This document shows positions 39,096 through 47,646 of a stretch of DNA of 63,245 nt, one piece after another. The notes under the pieces were generated by a model. That model made no database searches. It was not told the DNA's origin and saw only the letters and a program-made list of their open reading frames with translations. Position numbers and translations under genes: made by a program. Where the stretch lies: NCBI GenBank assembly GCA_964504665.1, contig CAZDEH010000004.1, forward strand, positions 1 through 63,245, given 5' to 3'. The number at the start of each line of letters is the position of its first letter. Position 1 is the stretch's first letter. This DNA comes from STC-54 sp964504665 (GTDB lineage Bacteria; Patescibacteriota; Microgenomatia; Daviesbacterales; UBA10151).

Positions 39096-39842
39096 CTATG
39101 TGTTTACATGTTCCTCTGTATGTTTATCTGTTAAAAGAACCATAAATGTTAAAGTCAGCATCATAAAAACTGCTGCCTGAACAAACCCGACGATAATTTC
39201 CAAAAAATAAAATGGTAAAGGCAGCACAAACGCAAAAATACTGGCTACAGTCGCCAGTACTACCTCACCTGCAAATATATTACCAAAAAGCCGGAAAGAA
39301 AGCGAGACTATTTTTGTAAATTCACCCACAATCTCTAAGATTCCCACAAAAAGAAAAATAGGATTTAAAGAAAACCAGTGTTGCAAATAATTCTTAATGC
39401 CTAAAAATTTGACAGAAAAGAAATGAGTAATTAATACTGAGACTAAAGCTAAAGCTAAGGTCGTATTTAAATCGGCATTGAGAGAACGTAAGAGAGGCAC
39501 AAAAACCTCTCTACCATCAATTATTTCGTGGAATCCAATTGTACCAAATCCAGGCAATAAACCAAGCCAGTTGGCTGTAATAATAAATAGAAAAAAAGTC
39601 ATCACAATAGGGAAAAATATTTTAGCTTTTGATGAAGCTAAATCCTCAACTAAATTATATCCTGTTTCAATGATCAATTCGAAAAAATTTTGTAAACCTG
39701 AAGGGATTGATTGAATTTTTCGTGTTGCAAAAATTGCAAGAAGGACAAGTAAAACAGTAGTTATCCAGGTTACCAAAATTGTATTCGTAATTGGTAAAAA
39801 ACCAACATGTCCGATAGTTTCTGCTACAAGTTGAATCTCCAT
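39096..39842 (-). CDS. atpB: F-type ATP synthase a subunit
   Basis: Membrane stator that forms the proton half-channels. Six or so hydrophobic segments; SLSFRLFGNIFAGEVVLAT carries the essential Arg, and LPLPFYFLEIIVGFVQAAVF the conserved C-terminal helices. Length 248. First gene of the operon; the promoter TTGACG-18-TACAAT lies 8 nt before its ATG. Confidence 0.95.
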   Translation of the reverse strand: MEIQLVAETIGHVGFLPITNTILVTWITTVLLVLLAIFATRKIQSIPSGLQNFFELIIETGYNLVEDLASSKAKIFFPIVMTFFLFIITANWLGLLPGFGTIGFHEIIDGREVFVPLLRSLNADLNTTLALALVSVLITHFFSVKFLGIKNYLQHWFSLNPIFLFVGILEIVGEFTKIVSLSFRLFGNIFAGEVVLATVASIFAFVLPLPFYFLEIIVGFVQAAVFMMLTLTFMVLLTDKHTEEHVNT

Positions 39843-39850
39843 GACACTAA

Positions 39851-39880
39851 ATTGTATCTTAATCTGCTTAAATCCGTCAA
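39851..39880 (-). promoter_or_regulatory. Promoter of the atp operon
   Basis: On the minus strand TTGACG (39880-39875), an 18-nt spacer and TACAAT (39856-39851), then 8 nt to the ATG of atpB. The message would have almost no 5' leader. Confidence 0.7.
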
Positions 39881-39946
39881 TCCCAAAATTATTTTATCAT
39901 TGATACCCTTTAGCTTGGAGTTCTAACTACTAGTAATTTGCTTTCC

Positions 39947-39991
39947 TATTTATCTTTCCTCTTCCCACATGTCAAGTAGGAAAGCTAAATA
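39947..39991. repeat. Intergenic palindromic element related to the pheT copy
   Basis: TATTTATCTTTCC (39947-39959) pairs with GGAAAGCTAAATA (39979-39991), one mismatch. The core CTTCCCACATGTCAAGT is shared with the in-frame copy in pheT at 17893-17913. It lies between atpB and tyrS, which are divergent. Confidence 0.7.
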
Positions 39992-40035
39992 AATAAGATA
40001 GTGCCAGCAAGATTTTTTTGAGATATAATTTAAAG

Positions 40036-41157
40036 ATGACAACTGAGGAAAAAATTAAATTAATTACCAGAAACTTAGAAGAAGTTTTGACTTATGAGGA
40101 GCTAAAAGAGTTTATTGAATCAGGCACTCCTTTAAAACACTATATTGGTTTTGAGATCTCTGGTAAAGTTCATTTAGGTCAAGGGCTGGCAGTTATGCAA
40201 AAAGTAAAGGAAATCCATGATGCAGGAGCAGAAACAGTTATTTGGTTGGCAGACTGGCATGGCTGGATAAATAATAAACTGGATGGCACATTGGAAACTG
40301 CGGAAAAAATGGCTCGAGAATATTTTATGGAGGCTATGAGAGCAGCCTATCTTTGCGTTGGGGGAAATCCCGATGATTTAATATTCAAGCAAGGTAGTGA
40401 TATTTATAGTAAACATCCGGAATTCTGGGCAACAACAATTAAAGTAGCAAAAGCCACTACAATTTCGCGTATGATGCGTTCAACTGATATTATGGGCAGA
40501 ACAGCCGGAGAATCATCAAGTACGGCAACTTTGTTTTATCCAGCAATGCAGGCAGCTGATATATTTCAGTTAGGAATAAATATTGCCCATGCCGGCACCG
40601 ATCAAAGAAATGTTCATATTGTAGCCCGCGATGCTGCAAAAGAAGTTGGATTTCAAAAACCAGTTGCCATCCATCATCATTTAATCATGGGATTAAAACC
40701 ACTTGGGGATAACGATAATTTAAAGTCAAGTAAAGATATGTCATATGAAGAAAAAAATGAGATTATTACCGCCCTAAAAATGAGTAAGTCTAAACCAAAC
40801 ACAGCCGTTTTTATCACCGATTCTCCTGATGATATCAAAAGAAAAGTTAATAATGCTTATTGTCCGGAAGGGGAAACTGACTTTAACCCAATTTTAGACT
40901 GGGTTAAATATTTGGTTTTTTATAATGAAGGCACAACTTTGGAAATTGAAAGACCAGAAAAATTTGGAGGGAATGTAACTTATAATTCTTACGAGGAACT
41001 GGAAAAAGATTATACAAATAAAAAACTTCATCCACAGGACTTAAAAGCTGCTGTGGCAGAGTGGCTAATTAATAAGCTAGAACCAGCTAGGATTTATTTT
41101 GAAGACCCAAAAAGAAAAGCAGCACTTGAGGAAATTGAGAGATTAACTGTAAAATAA
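40036..41157 (+). CDS. tyrS: Tyrosyl-tRNA synthetase of archaeal/eukaryotic type
   Basis: Charges tRNA-Tyr. A class I Rossmann core of 373 residues: GFEISGKVHLGQG is the HIGH-type motif (about residue 45), WLADWHGWIN, LFYPAMQAADIFQLG, AHAGTDQRNVHIVARD, and LKMSKSKPN is the KMSKS loop (about 248). The C-terminal part, ERPEKFGGNVTYNSYEELEK with LHPQDLKAAVAEWL, follows the Methanocaldococcus jannaschii TyrRS closely as I recall it. Bacterial TyrRS has a different core and a C-terminal S4-like domain, absent here. TATAAT (40024-40029) ends 6 nt before the ATG, so the message should be leaderless. Confidence 0.9.
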   Translation: MTTEEKIKLITRNLEEVLTYEELKEFIESGTPLKHYIGFEISGKVHLGQGLAVMQKVKEIHDAGAETVIWLADWHGWINNKLDGTLETAEKMAREYFMEAMRAAYLCVGGNPDDLIFKQGSDIYSKHPEFWATTIKVAKATTISRMMRSTDIMGRTAGESSSTATLFYPAMQAADIFQLGINIAHAGTDQRNVHIVARDAAKEVGFQKPVAIHHHLIMGLKPLGDNDNLKSSKDMSYEEKNEIITALKMSKSKPNTAVFITDSPDDIKRKVNNAYCPEGETDFNPILDWVKYLVFYNEGTTLEIERPEKFGGNVTYNSYEELEKDYTNKKLHPQDLKAAVAEWLINKLEPARIYFEDPKRKAALEEIERLTVK

Positions 41158-41161
41158 ACTA

Positions 41162-41266
41162 ATGATGTATTCTAAAAAATTTAGAATTTTCTGGATTATT
41201 TTATCTGTTATTGCAGGGGTAGCAATTTTACTCTTTTCCCTTTTACCACTTTTAACAACTCTGTAG
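41162..41266 (+). CDS. Small single-helix membrane protein (34 residues)
   Basis: A short frame 4 nt after tyrS: a basic start MMYSKKFR, then one unbroken hydrophobic helix (IFWIILSVIAGVAILLFSLL), ending PLLTTL. The positive-inside start and clean helix look like a real micropeptide rather than chance. It ends 1 nt before the stop of the convergent M50-like gene. Confidence 0.45.
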   Translation: MMYSKKFRIFWIILSVIAGVAILLFSLLPLLTTL

Positions 41267-41267
41267 A

Positions 41268-41948
41268 TCAAACACGGAGTATTTTGGCAACACTAACCAA
41301 AACTAAATTTATTCCCAAGGGTATTAACATTACTGTTGATGATTTTTGTAAAAATTGTACCAAATTAGGAATTCTAATTAGACTCAACCATTGTAAAACA
41401 ATAGAGAGCGTATGAGTTAAATATAGAGCACCCATAATAGAACCAAGGATAATTAAAATTATTCCTAAAAAAACAAAAGCTCCCTCCATATCTTTAGAGC
41501 TGGAAAACATGGTATTAGCAATTTCAAACACAATCAGAACCACCAAGGCTATCTGCCACCAAGGCGTACCGTAATTTAAAAATCCCAGACCTATAAATAA
41601 AACAGCCAGAATTAATGTCAACCCAAAAATAACCGGAGCCACACCAATAATAAATCTTCTTAAAGGATCAGTTTGAGCAATTTTAACACTTCCAAATCTT
41701 ATTTCGTTTCCATCAATTTCTGGAAAAATTTTAATATCACCACTAGGGACAAATAAAACTCCTGCAACTAACATGTGAGAAATTTCATGGACTATAGTAC
41801 CCGGTAAAAAAATAACAGCCAGGACGTTAAAAGTAAACCCTCTGTTTTTGCTAATTTTATAGAGCAATCTGGCAAGAGAGTTAGTTAAAACCCTGGAAAA
41901 AAGAAAGATTAACAAAATTTCGGCAGTAAATACCAATAAATAAATCAT
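41268..41948 (-). CDS. M50-like membrane metallopeptidase
   Basis: A 226-residue protein with about six membrane helices. TIVHEISHMLVAG (about residues 51-63) is an HExxH zinc site within a membrane segment, as in the M50/site-2 protease group; the second motif with NxxPxxxxDG is not seen, so it fits the M50B-like branch. Such proteins cut within the membrane or act as scaffolds. TTGTCA, 17 nt, TATACT (41960-41955) and 6 nt to the ATG form a good promoter with no leader. Confidence 0.75.
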   Translation of the reverse strand: MIYLLVFTAEILLIFLFSRVLTNSLARLLYKISKNRGFTFNVLAVIFLPGTIVHEISHMLVAGVLFVPSGDIKIFPEIDGNEIRFGSVKIAQTDPLRRFIIGVAPVIFGLTLILAVLFIGLGFLNYGTPWWQIALVVLIVFEIANTMFSSSKDMEGAFVFLGIILIILGSIMGALYLTHTLSIVLQWLSLIRIPNLVQFLQKSSTVMLIPLGINLVLVSVAKILRV

Positions 41949-42023
41949 AGTTTCAGTATAGAAAGATCAGATCCTATTGACAACACTATATTAATAAGGA
42001 ATACTGATAAAATGAGGTGATTT

Positions 42024-42407
42024 ATGGACAGCCAAACAAATTCACAAAATAGTCCTTTAACACAAATTCCTCCGGAAGTTATTAAATTTTTAGATAACTT
42101 ATTGGCAGAGGCTAATATTGTTCCAATTGATGAGCAAATGAGAGAGCAGCTTTTATTGGAACTTTATTCAAGACTGGATAACTTTATCACCACAACTATT
42201 ATTGAAAATATGCCTCCGGAAAAACTTGATGAGTTCATCAAGTTAAATGAGGATAAAAGACCCCGTAAAGAAGTAGATCAATATATGCGGGAAAATATGC
42301 CAAATAGTGAAGAAGTTTTTGCCAAAGCTTTTGTGGACTTCCGTGATATATATTTGGGGAATGCAGGAGTAACAGCAAATCAAGTTCAAACTCCGCCAAC
42401 CAATTAA
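42024..42407 (+). CDS. DUF5663-like helical protein
   Basis: A 127-residue soluble acidic protein, mostly helical. IPPEVIKFLDNLLAEANIVP, MREQLLLELYSRLDNFITTT and MPPEKLDEFIKLNE follow the DUF5663 pattern that I know from CPR genomes; function unknown. GAGGTGA precedes the ATG. It ends 2 nt before the giant protein gene, so the two are translated from one message and may form a complex. Confidence 0.6.
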   Translation: MDSQTNSQNSPLTQIPPEVIKFLDNLLAEANIVPIDEQMREQLLLELYSRLDNFITTTIIENMPPEKLDEFIKLNEDKRPRKEVDQYMRENMPNSEEVFAKAFVDFRDIYLGNAGVTANQVQTPPTN

Positions 42408-42409
42408 CT

Positions 42410-45400
42410 ATGTTACCTTCTGCAGAAACCGGTTCAACAACAGCTACCGTAGCTGAAAAAACAGAAATAAATACACGGAAAGAAGTGCTTAATGCTTTTT
42501 CATATGCAAAAAATGCGTATGAAACAGCAATTAGCGGCAAGGATGACTCCAATTTTACCCCCGAAGATCTGGAAGATAAAAACACCTTTTTAGGAGCTTT
42601 TACTTCGGATGAACATCGTGTCGGTGCAAATTCTATAAACGAGAAATATACCTATACAAATAAAATAACAGACCCAAATGGGGGACCTGATATTATCCAA
42701 GAAGAAGGGATTCCTGTTGAAGGGCTTATTAGTTTTTTAGAAAAAAAGTTGAGTACACAACTCAGTCAAGAAGAGCGTAATAATACTGAAGAAACTTTAA
42801 AAGTTCTTAAAAATAGTAGCCAAACGTATGAGGAAGCTCATCCTGGACAAAAGATTGATATTCAAGCCGGAGAAACAGATAACCCAACTATGTTTGCCAG
42901 AAAAAGACAGGAAGCTAAATTCATTTCCCAGGACTACAGAGCTACAGGGAGTGAAGAAGGAGACTATAACAAAGCCCTAACAACACTCAGAAGAAGAAGG
43001 GAACTGATAATCCCGCCAGAAGAAACTTTTGACACAGATCAGGAAGAATCTGAGGAGGAGGAAGCAATAACTGCTCCTGAGCGTATTTCTATAGATGTAG
43101 CCAGTGTGGATGATATTGTTGGCAAAGAAGCTGCTTTGCAGGCAAAAAAAGATATAAATGAAAGGTTGTCCAAGGGTAAATTATGGGAATTTTGGCGCTG
43201 GCCGGCAAAATTAGCGCTTAGATTAAGTCAAGGAGGTATAGAAAGTAAGCAGCAAGAACGCTTAAGAAGAACTGCTATCGACAATAATCTTTTAACTCTA
43301 CCTTCTGTAATTAATGGGGTTGCTGCTGTTAATGAAGCTGTGGCAATAAAATCAGAGGAACAACGGAAGGCGGTACTGGACAGAATGCGCCAGGGCAGAA
43401 TCACCGAAGGGACATACGCTAATGGTCAAATTATTGAAGCCCGTAAAAAAATCGAAGATGGACCACTAAAAACAGCCATCATAAATGACATTATTGCTCC
43501 AATTATTAAAGGTAAAATTACCGGCACCCCCCGTGAACAAGCAAATAAAGTTAGAGAAAGACTCTCTGTTTTCGTCAAAAATAATTTAACCAACCCCCAG
43601 GTTCAGGAACTATTTGGAGCTAATGCCAGTGATTACGGGTTTGTGGCTGAGTCTTTTGCCACAGATATATTGGAAAGAGCCGAGGTTATTAAACGTAATA
43701 TGGCTCAACATGGTTTAGCTCTTGATGAATATTCTAAGTATGTTGATCTTCATTTTGGTTTGGCCCGTGGTCTGTATAACACAGATACCAGATCTCATAC
43801 GGACAGAGCTGTAGCCTGGGCAAGAAGAAGACAAAATGAACATCTGACCAGAGGAGTACAGGAAACAAGTAGAGTATCCGGTTGGATACTAAATCCTGCT
43901 GTTGTAGGTGTAGGTATGAGCCTTGGTACTGATGGACTTTTGAGAGCTTTGGGAGCTAGTAGTAAGGTTGCCGGATTAACCGGCCCTCTTGCCGGTCTGA
44001 TGGGAGGAGCGGCAGTAGGGGCAGCAAGAAGATATATAGAAATCGGCAGCCACAGAAAAATACAAAATGCAGAGTTGGCTATGGGAGAGGCTGTTCCCGA
44101 AAGACAGCATTCCAGGAGAATTCTTGGCAAATTATATGAACGGACTGCCGGGATGTATCGCCGGGAAGATTTAGTACAATTCCGCTATGACTCTGTTAAG
44201 GTCGATGAACTGATAAACGGAACAAACGGGCAGGAAATTTCTGATCCAAATAATCCTCAGACCAAAAGAAAACTGGTCAGCATAGACCAGTTATTATTGC
44301 AAAACAACAGTGAAGCTATAGCCGGAAGAATGGAAGAGATCAGGACCAGAATTAAACGTGGTCAAACTAACAGGGTAGATCTTATTACTTACTCAGACAA
44401 GACGAATGTTAATCAGGAACTAAATCAGCTCTACGCTGCAGCTGATACACTGGAACAAGCTTTAAAAACGGGTGGAGCTGATTTTGACCATCTAAAATCA
44501 GCTGCCGGTCAGTATTGGCAACGTAACTTCGCATTGGATCAGCAGAGAAAGGATAGTGCTTTTAATTCATACCGCTGGAAACAAACCGCAGGAGCAGCGG
44601 TTATGGGAGGAACAATGGGCTTAGTTACCGGAGTAGGAGTCCAACAAGGGGCTGCGGAGATAGCCAGACACTTTGCCGGAGCAGCAGAGCTTTCGGTAAT
44701 CGGAGGACTATTTAGTAGACCAGGGCAAACATTAGCTGAAAAGGGGGTACATGCAGTAGGGTCTGCTCTGGGACACTCCGAATTAGGAACTGGTCCGGCA
44801 AGCGTTAATTCTTTTGCTGAAATTTATAATACTGGAGGTAGGGTTGATATAAATGACCGTATAACTGCCCAGGCAAATCCTGACCATACAATTAGTTTAA
44901 TTGACAGAGCCACAGGCAAATCAATTCTAAATCCTCCTAAAATTTGGGTAGAGACAAATGGTCAACTTATAACCACAGGCAACCCCAATAATCTTCCGCC
45001 TGAAATACAACCCTGGGTAGGTGGAGCTACAACTGAACATTCTATCCATGGTCAGATTGAACAGGCAGTAAAAAGCGGTCAGAAGAGCTTAATTTCAACC
45101 GGTAACGCTAAGATCAGTATTGAAAATAACGAAACATCAGTCATCGCCAACGATAACAAAAGAGCTATTGTTGCAGAAGCCAAAGGAGAAGTTGATCAGA
45201 ATTTTGTTTTACATTTAAAAAGCGAGGATCAGATTGCCCTAGGTAAAATTCACAAGGAACTAAACAGCCAGGGCTTTAATGGTGAAATAGCTAACATATT
45301 TACCACCAAAGTTGAAGACATTCCGGGTAAAACACTCTCTTTAGAACAGTTTATCAATCAATCTGAAATAAAATCTTTTTCTGTAAACGGATCTACTGTA

Positions 45401-47632
45401 GAAATTGAAAGAGTTGGTAATGATACAAGAGATATTATAATCAAATTAAATGATGGGGATGATATCCATGAAATAAGAGGAACACTAAACAAAGATAATA
45501 CCTTACAAATTAATACCTCCTCTAAAGATCCTATCAAATTACAAGATTATCAAAATATCCTGGAAAAGGCAGGCTTTGCGTCAGCACAGGTAGAAGAGAT
45601 TTCAGGAGAAATTGTTACTAAAGATGCTCTGGATTATTTCAGAGAACAAAAAATGTTGGAAAAAGCCAACCGAATAGAATTTCTTAATAATGGCACACCG
45701 GAATTCGATAAAGATGAACTTAGACTTTGGCTCAATGTTAATCCTGACGGTACAGTAGATATTGATATGTCCCACATGATTCGATTCGACACTTTACCGG
45801 AAGATGTAAACGCAGATATCGTTACAAACGCTGACGGTTCAAAGACTTTCCGTAATATGGAATTCCTTATTACCCCTAATGATACCGCAGATAAAACTCG
45901 GAATGTTATCAGGATAGTAGCAGGAGCAGACGGTCATTATAAATTACCCCCTGGATCAGACTTAAACAATTTTTTTAAAATTGAAAATGGCAAAGTAGTT
46001 CAGTTAGCTCGATTTGTAGAAACAGCTCATTTAAAACATGACGCTTCCGGAAACATTATTGGCAGATCAATTTTAGCTACGTCTGTAGGTAAAGGAATTG
46101 ATAATATAGATATTACTACCCCGGGAAGCCAGATTATCAAAATAGCAGCACCAACCATTGAATTCCCAGGCTCTAAAATCACAAAGGAAGTACCATCATT
46201 TATATATGATGCTACTCCTCCAAAAGCATTTTATTTAACTCCTCCAACCCTTGAAACTCCACCATTTATTTCTATCCCTTTTGAGCGCATGCACCCTTTA
46301 GAGCCAATCGGTGTGCCTCCAGAAAAAGCAAAAGAGTCTGAGGGAAAACCTAACCAAACAACAACCCCAGCACCAGTAGCTCCTCCCGCCTTAAGCACTC
46401 CACCCTCGGCTACACTCCAAACTGAAACAAAACCTGTTTTTGATCCACAAAAACCAATTGATGGCAAAACATATAACGCACTTTCTAGACGGTTTAATGA
46501 AGTTAGAGAAAAATTTCTGAAAGCAGGTGATAAAGAAAAATTTGCAAAATTAGATGGTGTTCCGATAGGAAGAATTCTCAACGGACCATTTCCAGGCGGG
46601 GACACATCAAAGGCAAGATCGGCATATCATCAAATCAGCGATTTACTAGATGAATTGGAAACTTCAACAGTAGATTTATCAAATTCCCTCCAAGAAATTG
46701 ATAATCATTTTATAGAAGCCCGGGATAAACAAGAAATCGAAGTTTCAGAAGATTATACTACTGGAGCAAAATTTATATGGCAGGAAGTAACTTACGGTCC
46801 GAGTAGAACATTAAATAGTGATAATTGTTATAGGGGATATTTAATGATTGAGCCTGAAGATATGCCTAAGGTTTTACCAATACTTATACAGCTTGGAGAA
46901 CAAAGAAAAGCTGGAGGTAAACGGTTAGACTTCAAATGGCTAAAAAGAACCTTTTCATATTCAGGTACTGCCACTAAGATAACCAACATCGGACAATATC
47001 AAGAACTAAATCCAACAGATCCAAGAATAGCTATTTATGGAGATACACAGGAAGAAGTCCAAGAAATATTAGCAACTTTAGCAAATAACCCAGAGTGGCA
47101 AAGTATTGAATCTAAACGTACCAATAAATTTGGGGGTACAGAACGTACACCAAGAAGACCGGGTACAAACGCTGTCATTATTAATGGCACAGAATATAGA
47201 AGCTTAAATTATAATGATAAACCAGGATATTCTGAAGATGAAGCACAAGATACTAATTGGAGAGCTCAAAAACAAGGAACTCCAACCGTGATGGGACAAA
47301 TGCCTAATAGAGCCCCAGTTGAAACAACTTCTTCCGCACCCCAAAAAGAAGAAAGAAAGGAAGCTACTAAGACATTCACAGAGAGGGAGAAGGAATTTCT
47401 GGAAGAAAAATATAATAAGAGCTGGGCAAAGTTAAATAACGATTTGGCATATTCCGGTCTTTCAAAAAAAGATCAGGATGATCTCCTAAATCTTACAATA
47501 GATCACATTCAGCAGTTAAAAAAAGATGGTAAAATAAAAACATTGGAACAGGAAACATTAGCTTTAAACGAGGCGTCAGAACAGTTATATAATAGAATAA
47601 AAGATATAAGGAATAATACTTCTTCAAATTAG
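42410..47632 (+). CDS. Giant hypothetical protein (1740 residues)
   Basis: No family recognised. In order: an acidic N-terminus (1-230, with an EESEEEEA run), a helical basic part (about 240-490), a Gly/Ala-rich hydrophobic segment near 494-545 (VVGVGMSLGTDGLLRALGAS), a charged part, a second such segment near 727-770 (TAGAAVMGGTMGLVTGVGVQ), then a long mixed alpha-beta part, a Pro-rich linker near 1266-1345 (TPPKAFYLTPPTLETPPFIS) and a Gln/Lys-rich helical end. No N-terminal signal is seen. The two hydrophobic segments suggest membrane insertion mid-protein. It is the largest gene here, coupled to a DUF5663-like gene and followed by recG. Confidence 0.65.
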   Translation: MLPSAETGSTTATVAEKTEINTRKEVLNAFSYAKNAYETAISGKDDSNFTPEDLEDKNTFLGAFTSDEHRVGANSINEKYTYTNKITDPNGGPDIIQEEGIPVEGLISFLEKKLSTQLSQEERNNTEETLKVLKNSSQTYEEAHPGQKIDIQAGETDNPTMFARKRQEAKFISQDYRATGSEEGDYNKALTTLRRRRELIIPPEETFDTDQEESEEEEAITAPERISIDVASVDDIVGKEAALQAKKDINERLSKGKLWEFWRWPAKLALRLSQGGIESKQQERLRRTAIDNNLLTLPSVINGVAAVNEAVAIKSEEQRKAVLDRMRQGRITEGTYANGQIIEARKKIEDGPLKTAIINDIIAPIIKGKITGTPREQANKVRERLSVFVKNNLTNPQVQELFGANASDYGFVAESFATDILERAEVIKRNMAQHGLALDEYSKYVDLHFGLARGLYNTDTRSHTDRAVAWARRRQNEHLTRGVQETSRVSGWILNPAVVGVGMSLGTDGLLRALGASSKVAGLTGPLAGLMGGAAVGAARRYIEIGSHRKIQNAELAMGEAVPERQHSRRILGKLYERTAGMYRREDLVQFRYDSVKVDELINGTNGQEISDPNNPQTKRKLVSIDQLLLQNNSEAIAGRMEEIRTRIKRGQTNRVDLITYSDKTNVNQELNQLYAAADTLEQALKTGGADFDHLKSAAGQYWQRNFALDQQRKDSAFNSYRWKQTAGAAVMGGTMGLVTGVGVQQGAAEIARHFAGAAELSVIGGLFSRPGQTLAEKGVHAVGSALGHSELGTGPASVNSFAEIYNTGGRVDINDRITAQANPDHTISLIDRATGKSILNPPKIWVETNGQLITTGNPNNLPPEIQPWVGGATTEHSIHGQIEQAVKSGQKSLISTGNAKISIENNETSVIANDNKRAIVAEAKGEVDQNFVLHLKSEDQIALGKIHKELNSQGFNGEIANIFTTKVEDIPGKTLSLEQFINQSEIKSFSVNGSTVEIERVGNDTRDIIIKLNDGDDIHEIRGTLNKDNTLQINTSSKDPIKLQDYQNILEKAGFASAQVEEISGEIVTKDALDYFREQKMLEKANRIEFLNNGTPEFDKDELRLWLNVNPDGTVDIDMSHMIRFDTLPEDVNADIVTNADGSKTFRNMEFLITPNDTADKTRNVIRIVAGADGHYKLPPGSDLNNFFKIENGKVVQLARFVETAHLKHDASGNIIGRSILATSVGKGIDNIDITTPGSQIIKIAAPTIEFPGSKITKEVPSFIYDATPPKAFYLTPPTLETPPFISIPFERMHPLEPIGVPPEKAKESEGKPNQTTTPAPVAPPALSTPPSATLQTETKPVFDPQKPIDGKTYNALSRRFNEVREKFLKAGDKEKFAKLDGVPIGRILNGPFPGGDTSKARSAYHQISDLLDELETSTVDLSNSLQEIDNHFIEARDKQEIEVSEDYTTGAKFIWQEVTYGPSRTLNSDNCYRGYLMIEPEDMPKVLPILIQLGEQRKAGGKRLDFKWLKRTFSYSGTATKITNIGQYQELNPTDPRIAIYGDTQEEVQEILATLANNPEWQSIESKRTNKFGGTERTPRRPGTNAVIINGTEYRSLNYNDKPGYSEDEAQDTNWRAQKQGTPTVMGQMPNRAPVETTSSAPQKEERKEATKTFTEREKEFLEEKYNKSWAKLNNDLAYSGLSKKDQDDLLNLTIDHIQQLKKDGKIKTLEQETLALNEASEQLYNRIKDIRNNTSSN

Positions 47633-47646
47633 AATATAATACCCTT

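Noticed and set aside
40036..41157. Tryptophanyl-tRNA synthetase as the identity of this gene
   Set aside because: TrpRS and TyrRS cores are related, but the C-terminal RPEKFGG and LHPQDLK segments are those of archaeal-type TyrRS, and a fitting tRNA-Tyr is present.
43795..46605. Minus-strand frames inside the giant gene
   Set aside because: Low-complexity Pro/Ser/Ala products opposite a long continuous plus-strand frame; shadows.
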